DNA from: Planctomycetota bacterium
GTDB lineage: Bacteria; Planctomycetota; UBA1135; GCA-002686595
NCBI GenBank assembly: GCA_021776885.1
Contig: JAJFFA010000933.1
Coordinates: 1-9,298 of the forward strand
Direction: 5' to 3'
DNA length: 9,298 bases
Of this stretch, positions 1 through 5,274 are shown in pieces. The position numbers and the translations under genes were made by a program. The notes below the pieces were generated by a model, which was not told the origin of the DNA, did not search any database, and saw only the letters and a list, made by a program, of their open reading frames with translations. Position 1 is the stretch's first letter, and each line of letters begins with the position of its first letter.

Positions 1-1013
1 GGTGTGCCCGCCGCGTCGAGCGCGACGACGGCCAGCTCGAGGTCGTCGAAGACGGAGTCCCCGAGACCCCGCACCTCGGCCACGAGGGTCCAGGCCCCCG
101 CGGGGATCACGTCCGGGGCCACCCGCGGCGCCGCCCCCGCGACCCGCGGCGTCGTGGCCGCCGCTGCGGCCACGGAGGCGGACGCAAGCTGCGGGACGCC
201 CTCGGGCTGCGGGTCCTTCGCGGAGGGCGCCTGGGAGACGAGCTCCTCGGGGGCGGCGGCGAGGGGCGCGTCGCGCTCCGGCGCCGCCCACCACAGCCCG
301 GCGCCGACCAGGCCGGCGGCGGCGACGAAGGGCAGGGCGCGCGCCCCCTCGGACGCGAAGGTGAGGGAAGAGCCCGCGCCCGCCGTCCCCACTAGCCCCG
401 GCGCCGCGCCGCGCCCCGCCGCCTCGACCGTGCGGCGCAGCCGATCGAGCACCATCGCCGTCGCGGCGCCGCCCGTGGCGTAGCTCGCGGGCAGCGCGCG
501 CCGCAGGCGCGCCAGGCCGCGGTGGATGCGCACACGCACGGTCCCGGGGGCCACACCCTGGTGCGTCGCGATCTCGTGCGGTCGTGCCCCGCCCTGCAGG
601 AAGGGTCGCAGGACCTCCTGATGATGGGCGGGCAGGCTGTCGAGGGCCTCGCGCAGCTGCTCGGAGAACTCCGCGTCGCTGGCCCGGCGCAGCGGGTCTC
701 CGTCCAGGCCCGGGGCGGCCGTGTCTTCGCTCTCCCCCGGCGCGGCGCCCTCGTTCGCCCGGCGCGCCTTGCGCACCAGGATGCCCGTCAACCAGGGCCG
801 CAGGGCGTGCCGTGGCTCGAAGGCGGCGGCGCGCTCGATCGCAGTCAAGAAGGTCGCTTGCAGCACGTCCTCGGCGTCGTCGCGGGAGCGCACCAGGTGT
901 CGCGCCAGGCCCAGCAAGGACGGAGCGGTCGCGTCGAAGACCGCCGTCAAGGCGTCGATGTCGCCGCGCTGGCGGTAGCGGACAAAGAGTCGGTTCAGTC
1001 GCCTGTCCTGCAT
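1..1013 (-). CDS. ECF-type RNA polymerase sigma factor with C-terminal transmembrane extension (3' end outside window)
   Basis: The frame is open from this ATG to the left edge (337 residues plus two bases, no stop), so the C-terminus is missing. Residues about 8-90 fit sigma-70 region 2: DAEDVLQATF near 46-55 is the region 2.2 signature, and LRPWLTGILVRKARR near 71-85 fits regions 2.3/2.4. Residues about 116-175 fit region 4, with the helix-turn-helix HEIATHQGVAPGTVRVRIHR and a closing LARLRRAL. After a linker, residues about 226-244 (ALPFVAAAGLVGAGLWWAA) form one hydrophobic segment, followed by an Ala/Pro-rich stretch and the start of what may be a beta-sandwich domain near 303-337. Known: ECF factors direct RNA polymerase to special promoters, and planctomycetes often carry long C-terminal extensions. 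Inferred: it is tethered to the membrane and may sense an envelope signal itself. No anti-sigma gene is visible. The ATG at 1013 is preferred to an in-frame ATG at 1025 because GGAG lies 6 bases before it. Confidence 0.88.
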   Translation of the reverse strand, partial: MQDRRLNRLFVRYRQRGDIDALTAVFDATAPSLLGLARHLVRSRDDAEDVLQATFLTAIERAAAFEPRHALRPWLTGILVRKARRANEGAAPGESEDTAAPGLDGDPLRRASDAEFSEQLREALDSLPAHHQEVLRPFLQGGARPHEIATHQGVAPGTVRVRIHRGLARLRRALPASYATGGAATAMVLDRLRRTVEAAGRGAAPGLVGTAGAGSSLTFASEGARALPFVAAAGLVGAGLWWAAPERDAPLAAAPEELVSQAPSAKDPQPEGVPQLASASVAAAAATTPRVAGAAPRVAPDVIPAGAWTLVAEVRGLGDSVFDDLELAVVALDAAGT

Positions 1014-1019
1014 GGGTGT

Positions 1020-1023
1020 CTCC
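1020..1023 (-). promoter_or_regulatory. Shine-Dalgarno site of the sigma factor gene
   Basis: GGAG on the minus strand is separated by 6 bases from the ATG at 1013. It overlaps the alternative in-frame ATG at 1025, which has no comparable site at the right distance. This decides the start in favour of 1013. Confidence 0.6.
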
Positions 1024-1053
1024 ATGGTCGCATCGGTTGCGCGTCCCTGCCGC

Positions 1054-1088
1054 GTACGCGGGTCATTCCGTGTACGCGGGTCATTCCG
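1054..1088. repeat. Tandem direct repeat, two copies of a 17-base unit with 18-base period
   Basis: The unit GTACGCGGGTCATTCCG occurs at 1054-1070 and again, identically, at 1072-1088 with one base between. It lies 41-75 bases upstream of the sigma factor start, in the divergent spacer shared with the esterase gene. An 18-base period puts the copies on nearly the same side of the helix only partly (about 1.7 turns). It could be a paired protein-binding site or a recent slippage duplication. No known operator is recognised. Confidence 0.6.
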
Positions 1089-1108
1089 GCGAGGACACCG
1101 GCCGTTAC

Positions 1109-1129
1109 CCGGATTCCGCCGGGATCCGG
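1109..1129. promoter_or_regulatory. Inverted repeat in the sigma factor/esterase spacer, possible operator
   Basis: CCGGATTCC and GGGATCCGG flank a GCC centre. The two 9-base arms are complementary except for one T:G pair. It lies about midway between the two divergent starts. As DNA it would suit a dimeric regulator; as RNA it would form a hairpin with a 3-base loop. In such GC-rich sequence short dyads also arise by chance. Confidence 0.35.
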
Positions 1130-1164
1130 CCCAACCCCAGGCTTGACAGGGTCCGATCCCTGGT

Positions 1165-1185
1165 CGCCCGCGACGGGCGTAGGAT
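1165..1185 (+). promoter_or_regulatory. Possible esterase promoter: TAGGAT -10 hexamer with an abutting inverted repeat
   Basis: TAGGAT at 1180-1185 resembles a -10 element and sits in the same GCGTAGGAT string found ahead of the sulfatase gene. Directly before it, CGCCCG at 1165-1170 and CGGGCG at 1174-1179 form a perfect 6-base inverted repeat with a CGA loop, where a regulator could overlap the core promoter. No good -35 lies 16-18 bases upstream. The predicted leader is about 35 bases, which agrees with the gene having a Shine-Dalgarno site. Confidence 0.35.
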
Positions 1186-1215
1186 CGTGACCCCCTTCCA
1201 CGCCCGACCGCCCAT

Positions 1216-1220
1216 GGAGG
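1216..1220 (+). promoter_or_regulatory. Shine-Dalgarno site of the esterase gene
   Basis: GGAGG ends 6 bases before the GTG at 1227 and supports that unusual start codon. The ATG at 1214 overlapping this site is in another frame and cannot start the esterase. Confidence 0.7.
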
Positions 1221-1226
1221 CCCCTC

Positions 1227-2600
1227 GTGCTGCACCTCGCCCTGGCCATGCTCCCCGTCGCTCCGCTCACCCTGGCCGCCCCGGCTCCCCAGGACCCGCT
1301 CGAGCGCGACGCCGTCCTCGCCTGGGTCAAGCAGAACGCCTTGCCCATCGCGACCCCCGAGGCCGGCCACGGCTTCGAGGACCTCGAGCCCCTGGCCGAG
1401 GTCATCGGCGACGCACGCATCGTCTCCCTGGGCGAGGCGACCCACGGCACGCGCGAGATCTTCCAGCTGAAGCACCGCATGCTCGAGTTCCTGGTCGAGC
1501 GCATGGGCTTCCGCGCCTTCGGCATCGAGGCCAGCTACCCGGACTGCGTGCGCATCAACGACTACGTCGAGCACGGCCTGGGCGACCCGCAGGAGGCCCT
1601 CCACGGTCAGGGCTTCTGGACCTGGGACACGCAGGAAGTCCTGGCGCTGATCGAGTGGATGCGCGCGTACAACGCGGCCCCGGGGCGCGAGCAGCCCGTG
1701 CGCTTCTACGGCATAGACATGCAGAGCCCCGCGCCGGCGGTGAGCGGCGCCCTGGCCTACGTCGAGGCCCACGCCCCGGACCTGGCGCAGGCCCTACGCG
1801 CGGACCTCGAGCCCCTGACCCGCGCGCGGATCTTCCTCGAGTTCGCCGGGCTCGCGGAGGGCGTCAAGCAGGGGATCGACCTGGGCCTCGAGACCCTGCT
1901 CGACTACCTCGAGGTCGAGGCCGAGATCTTGATCGAGGACAGCTCGCGCGAGGAGTGGGCGCGGGCGCAGCAGCACGCGCGGGTCGCCGAGCAGGCCAAG
2001 CGGCTGATCGCAGGAACGGTAGGCTCCTACGGCAATTCGTGGCGCGACAAGTGCATGGCCGACAACACGACCTGGGTCCTGGAGCAGGAGCCCGCGGGGA
2101 CGCGCATCCTGCTCTGGGCCCACAACGGCCACGTCAAGCGCGACGGCCCGCCCCGCGGCTATCCGATGATGGGCTACTACCTCGAAGAGGCATACGGCGA
2201 CGACCACGTGGTCTTCGGCTTCGGCTTCCACCACGGCGGGTTCCAGGCGATGCTCGCGCCGCGCGGCGCCGAGGACACGGGGCCCTCCCTGCGCCCCTTC
2301 GTGGTCGGGCCGCCGCCGCCCGAGGCGGCGGGCTCGATCCTGGGCGCCGAGGGCACACCCCAGAACTACGCCCTCGACCTGCGCCGCGCCCCGGCGACGG
2401 GACCGGTGGCCGACTGGCTCGCGCGCTCCGTTCCCATGCGCTCGATCGGCGCGACCTACTCGGAGGCCAGCGCCGAGCGCTGGTTCCGACCGACAATCCT
2501 GGGCGAACAGTTCGACGTGCTGCTCTTCCTGCGCGAGACCACGGCGGCGCGCCCCAACCCGTTGACGCGCAAGTCCCACGGGCTCGACGAGCCGCGCTGA
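1227..2600 (+). CDS. Erythromycin esterase-like hydrolase, predicted exported
   Basis: A 457-residue protein of the erythromycin esterase family. LGEATHG at 68-74 supplies His73. IEASYPD follows, with Glu101 exactly 28 residues after the His, the spacing I recall for His46/Glu74 of EreB. RDKCMADN at 273-280 and WAHNGHV at 297-303 (His299, His302) are the other conserved blocks, with the last giving the paired histidines. Length is ordinary for the family. EreA and EreB hydrolyse the macrolide lactone, but most homologues have unknown substrates, so resistance must not be assumed. Residues 1-21 are hydrophobic and end in an AAPAP stretch, suggesting a signal peptide and action outside the cytoplasm, unlike the classic resistance enzymes. 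The start is GTG, chosen because GGAGG lies 6 bases upstream and the signal peptide begins there. It is divergent from the sigma factor gene, so that sigma factor could control it, but this is only inference. Confidence 0.9.
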   Translation: MLHLALAMLPVAPLTLAAPAPQDPLERDAVLAWVKQNALPIATPEAGHGFEDLEPLAEVIGDARIVSLGEATHGTREIFQLKHRMLEFLVERMGFRAFGIEASYPDCVRINDYVEHGLGDPQEALHGQGFWTWDTQEVLALIEWMRAYNAAPGREQPVRFYGIDMQSPAPAVSGALAYVEAHAPDLAQALRADLEPLTRARIFLEFAGLAEGVKQGIDLGLETLLDYLEVEAEILIEDSSREEWARAQQHARVAEQAKRLIAGTVGSYGNSWRDKCMADNTTWVLEQEPAGTRILLWAHNGHVKRDGPPRGYPMMGYYLEEAYGDDHVVFGFGFHHGGFQAMLAPRGAEDTGPSLRPFVVGPPPPEAAGSILGAEGTPQNYALDLRRAPATGPVADWLARSVPMRSIGATYSEASAERWFRPTILGEQFDVLLFLRETTAARPNPLTRKSHGLDEPR

Positions 2601-2614
2601 GGGTGCGCCGGACT

Positions 2615-2635
2615 CCCAGGCTGCGGAAGCCGGGG
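2615..2635 (+). terminator. Weak hairpin after the esterase gene
   Basis: CCC-A-GGCT and AGCC-GGG pair around a GCGGA loop, with one bulged A. It starts 15 bases after the esterase stop. No U-run follows, so it may be only a weak terminator or an RNA-stabilising stem. It abuts the putative -35 of the next gene. Confidence 0.3.
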
Positions 2636-2664
2636 TTGGCCAGACGCGGGTCGGGTCCTATCCT
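2636..2664 (+). promoter_or_regulatory. Sigma-70-like promoter of the lipoprotein gene, predicted leaderless transcript
   Basis: TTGGCC at 2636-2641 (4 of 6 matches to TTGACA) and TATCCT at 2659-2664 (4 of 6 to TATAAT) are separated by exactly 17 bases. Only 7 bases lie between the -10 and the ATG at 2672, so transcription should begin at or beside the start codon. There is no Shine-Dalgarno sequence. The promoter implies the gene is not dependent on read-through from the esterase gene. Confidence 0.5.
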
Positions 2665-2671
2665 GCCGCGC

Positions 2672-3715
2672 ATGGGACGTACCCAGCCCTGGATCTGCCT
2701 GCTTCTCGCCGCGACCCTACTCGGCTGCACGGCCCGTGGTCCGCGCTCGATCAAGCAACAGCGCGGCTCCTACATCGACGCCCTGGCGACGACGGACAAG
2801 CAGGAGCTCCTGTCCAACATCGTGCGCCTGGCCTACGCCGACCCGCCGGTCTTCCTGCAGGTCAACAGCGTCACGGCTTCGCCCTCGGTCGAGTACGGCA
2901 GCGAGCTCGAGGCACGCTTCGGCGGAGGCTCGGTGCCCCCGCCCATCGCGACCCTGACGCCGCGCATCGTCTATACGGACTCGCCGACGATCGTCTACAT
3001 GCCCCTGCTCGGGAGGGAGTTCGCGAGCGAGCTCCTGGTGCCCTTCGACCTGCGCTCGGTGTTCCTGATGCTGGACAACGGATTCTCGTTCTCCGTCGTC
3101 TGGCCGCTGACGATCAAGTTCATGAACGGGCTCAGCAGCGCGCGCGACGCGACGCCACAGGAGCGCGCGGAGTTCCAGCGCGCGACGGACGCCCTGGCGC
3201 GCATGATCGGGCGCGGCGAGGCTCGTATCGGCACGTCCGAAGCCGGGCTGACCCCGGACCAGCAGACCCTGGTCCTGTCGATTCAGCCCGGGGCCCTCGC
3301 CGCGGGTGACGGCCAGGCCCTGGCCCAGGCCCTGGACCTGGACCCCCTGGGCCAGGAGTTCTCGATCCGACAGGGGCTGGCCGGAGGCGGAACCACGATC
3401 GCCGTACGCTCGCGCTCGATGCTCTCGCTCCTGAGCCTGCTGTCCAACTACGTCGACGTCCCCGACCAGCACGACACGATCGCCTGGCCCTCGATGGCGG
3501 GCGACGACGCAGACGCCCCGATGCACGTCTTCTCGACCCCGTCGCGGCCGAGCCGCGGCGACCCGGCCATCTGCTACAAGGGCCAGTGGTTCTACACGGA
3601 CGCCGAGGACCTGCGCTCGCGCAACACCCTGTTCCTGGTCCGGCTGCTGTTCAACCTGCAGGCCCAGACGACGGCGGACAGCGCCGGGGTGCAGCTGACC
3701 TTGCCCGTGCGTTGA
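2672..3715 (+). CDS. Lipoprotein of unknown function
   Basis: A 347-residue protein. MGRTQPWICLLLAATLLGC is a lipoprotein signal: a short basic start, a hydrophobic core and the lipobox LLGC, with Cys19 as the lipidated residue. I do not recognise a named family. The conserved-looking parts are the N-terminal block DKQELLSNIVRLAYADPPVF (42-61) and the C-terminal block from about 301 (YKGQWFYTDAEDL, then NTLFLVRLLFNLQ, ending in LTLPVR). These recall uncharacterised lipoproteins I have seen in proteobacteria, where a similar LL-NI-R block and a C-terminal LF-LQ helix occur; this is memory, not a match. Between them lies a stretch with beta character and a helical segment near 162-182. No catalytic motif is apparent. 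Envelope location is well supported; sorting to the inner or outer membrane cannot be told. The start is fixed by the signal peptide. The gene shares strand with the esterase but probably has its own promoter. Confidence 0.85.
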   Translation: MGRTQPWICLLLAATLLGCTARGPRSIKQQRGSYIDALATTDKQELLSNIVRLAYADPPVFLQVNSVTASPSVEYGSELEARFGGGSVPPPIATLTPRIVYTDSPTIVYMPLLGREFASELLVPFDLRSVFLMLDNGFSFSVVWPLTIKFMNGLSSARDATPQERAEFQRATDALARMIGRGEARIGTSEAGLTPDQQTLVLSIQPGALAAGDGQALAQALDLDPLGQEFSIRQGLAGGGTTIAVRSRSMLSLLSLLSNYVDVPDQHDTIAWPSMAGDDADAPMHVFSTPSRPSRGDPAICYKGQWFYTDAEDLRSRNTLFLVRLLFNLQAQTTADSAGVQLTLPVR

Positions 3716-3729
3716 TGCGCCTGCGTTGA

Positions 3730-3755
3730 CGCGCGCCGCTCGATGCCGGCGCGCG
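3730..3755. terminator. Strong hairpin between convergent genes, likely bidirectional terminator
   Basis: CGCGCGCCG at 3730-3738 and CGGCGCGCG at 3747-3755 form a perfect 9-base stem with an 8-base loop. It begins 14 bases after the lipoprotein stop and 2 bases after the sulfatase stop on the other strand, so it can serve both. Neither side has a U-run, so efficient intrinsic termination is not certain. Confidence 0.55.
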
Positions 3756-3757
3756 CC

Positions 3758-5230
3758 TCAGTGGTAGGCCGGGTTGGGCGCGGGGAAGGTCGCCCCCACC
3801 CTGCGCTGCCAGGCGTCGAGGGACGCCCGCAGCCGGGCCACGTCGTCAGGCCTGGAGGAGGCCAGGTTGCGGCTCTCGCCGAGGTCCTGCGCCAGGTCGT
3901 AGAGCTCGACCGTGTCGTCCTCGAAGAACTCGATCAGCTTCAGGTCGCCGTCGCGCACCGCCGCCCCCGGGCTGCCGCCCTGGTTGCCGTAGTGCGGGTA
4001 GTGCCAGTACACCGGGCCGCGGCGCGTCGGCTGGCCACGCAGCGCGGCCACGAAGCTCGTCCCATCGAGGTGCTGCTCGGGACGCGCCGGCAGGCCCGCC
4101 ATCTCGAGCAGGGTCGGGTAGAAGTCCGTCCCGGTGATCACCGCGCTGGAGGCGGAGCCCGGGGGGGTGACCCCCGGCCAGCGCACGAGGGTCGGCTCGC
4201 GCACCCCGCCCTCGTAGAGCCAGCCCTTGCCCGCGCGCAGCGGCAGGTTCGACGTCGGGTGCCCTTCGGAGGTCGAGAGCCCGCCGTTGTCCGAGGTGAA
4301 GACGACGATCGTCGACTCCTCGAGCCCCAGCTCGCGCAGGCCCTCGAGCACCACCCCCACGGCCTGGTCCATGGCCTCGACCATGCCCGCGTAGACGGCG
4401 TGCTCCTGCACGCGGCGTAGCTTGCGAGCGCCCTCCGTACCGAAGACCTCTTCCTGCGCGAGCCCCTCGCGCCGGGCCTCGTACTTGAGGCGCAGGTCCT
4501 CGCGCGCCATCAGCGGCGTGTGCACCGAGTAGAACGACAGGTAGCACAGAAAGGGCCGCGCGGCCCGGACCTGGTCCTCGATGAAGCCGCGCGCTTCCTG
4601 GGCCAGCCGCGCCGGCAGGTGCTCACCGGGGGGGCCGTCAGCGAGGCGCGGATTGCCGTAGGGCGAGAAGTACTTGTCTCCGCCGTAGGGCCCACCGCGC
4701 TCGAGCCCGCCGCGGTTGACGTCGAAGCCCTGGTCCTCGGGCCAGTGGCCCTCGGGTCCCAGGTGCCACTTGCCGGCGAAGAAGGTGGCGTAGTCCGCCG
4801 CGCGGAAGGCCTCCGCCAGGGTCACCTCTCCGTGCTCCAGGCGATCGGCGTAGGCGGCCGGCAGCAGCTTCGAGTTGCGCTGCCATTGTTCCGGCTGGTT
4901 GCCACCGCTGGAGGAGATGTAGTCGGTGATGCCCAGGCGCTGGGGGTACTTGCCCGTCAGCAGGCTCGCGCGCGAGGGGCTGCACACCGGACACGTCGCG
5001 TAGGCGTCGCTGAAGCGCATCCCGCTCGCCGCCAGGGCATCGATGTTCGGCGTGTCGTAGAACGCGCTCCCGGCGTAGCCGAGGTCCATCCAGCCCAGGT
5101 CGTCGACGACGAAGAAGACGACGTTGGGCCGGCGCGCGGGTGCGCCGGAGTTCGGATCGGCGGGGAGCTGTGGGCTCGACACCTGGGCGCAGGCACCGAC
5201 CAGGAGAGCCAGGAGCAGGGCACGGGGCAT
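3758..5230 (-). CDS. Type I (formylglycine-dependent) sulfatase, probable lipoprotein
   Basis: A 490-residue sulfatase of the alkaline-phosphatase superfamily, hydrolysing sulfate esters. The motif CSPSRASLLTG places Cys83 as the residue converted to formylglycine, so a maturation enzyme must act elsewhere in the genome. Metal ligands are visible as Asp43/Asp44 (VVDDLGW) and Asp314/Asn315 (TSDNGG). GKWHLG at 153-158 gives Lys154 and His156, HTP at 237-239 gives another active-site His, and GKGWLYEGG near 334-342 gives Lys335. All key residues are present and the length is normal. The N-terminus has a short hydrophobic core ending VGAC, a plausible lipobox with Cys14. Substrate cannot be read from the sequence; in planctomycetes many such enzymes act on sulfated algal or host glycans, but no glycosidase or transporter lies nearby. 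It is divergent from the beta-helix gene, 44 bases between starts, and convergent with the lipoprotein gene. No Shine-Dalgarno sequence precedes the ATG. Confidence 0.95.
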   Translation of the reverse strand: MPRALLLALLVGACAQVSSPQLPADPNSGAPARRPNVVFFVVDDLGWMDLGYAGSAFYDTPNIDALAASGMRFSDAYATCPVCSPSRASLLTGKYPQRLGITDYISSSGGNQPEQWQRNSKLLPAAYADRLEHGEVTLAEAFRAADYATFFAGKWHLGPEGHWPEDQGFDVNRGGLERGGPYGGDKYFSPYGNPRLADGPPGEHLPARLAQEARGFIEDQVRAARPFLCYLSFYSVHTPLMAREDLRLKYEARREGLAQEEVFGTEGARKLRRVQEHAVYAGMVEAMDQAVGVVLEGLRELGLEESTIVVFTSDNGGLSTSEGHPTSNLPLRAGKGWLYEGGVREPTLVRWPGVTPPGSASSAVITGTDFYPTLLEMAGLPARPEQHLDGTSFVAALRGQPTRRGPVYWHYPHYGNQGGSPGAAVRDGDLKLIEFFEDDTVELYDLAQDLGESRNLASSRPDDVARLRASLDAWQRRVGATFPAPNPAYH

Positions 5231-5237
5231 GGGCCGT

Positions 5238-5243
5238 ATCCTA
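5238..5243 (-). promoter_or_regulatory. -10-like hexamer of the sulfatase gene, predicted leaderless transcript
   Basis: Read on the minus strand, TAGGAT is followed by 7 bases and then the sulfatase ATG. The context GCGTAGGAT repeats that ahead of the esterase gene. No Shine-Dalgarno is present. The -35 position is occupied by the -10-like hexamer of the divergent gene and is a poor -35. The site CGTATCCTACG is nearly self-complementary, so TATCCT can also be read on the plus strand at 5237-5242. Confidence 0.45.
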
Positions 5244-5260
5244 CGCAGCCCGAGACCGAA

Positions 5261-5266
5261 TAGAAT
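5261..5266 (+). promoter_or_regulatory. -10-like hexamer of the beta-helix gene, predicted leaderless transcript
   Basis: TAGAAT matches TATAAT at 5 of 6 positions and is followed by 8 bases and then the ATG at 5275, so transcription would start at or next to the start codon. There is no Shine-Dalgarno sequence. Exactly 17 bases separate it from the outward-facing hexamer of the sulfatase gene. Confidence 0.5.
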
Positions 5267-5274
5267 CGACCCCG

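Noticed and set aside
1143..1148. Perfect TTGACA -35 consensus upstream of the esterase gene
   Set aside because: No -10 lies 16-18 bases downstream; the nearest, TAGGAT at 1180, is 31 bases away, too far for a standard promoter.
1214..1226. ATG at 1214 as start of the esterase
   Set aside because: It is in a different frame from the esterase. It overlaps the Shine-Dalgarno site of the GTG at 1227.
1227..2600. Calling the esterase a macrolide resistance gene
   Set aside because: Family membership is clear but substrate is not; the likely signal peptide and the setting give no support for antibiotic resistance.
584..3715. Long plus-strand reading frame of about 1040 codons
   Set aside because: Only its last third from 2672 is a real gene. 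Before that it runs antisense to the sigma factor and out of frame through the esterase, giving Arg/Pro/Ala-rich sequence with no domain.
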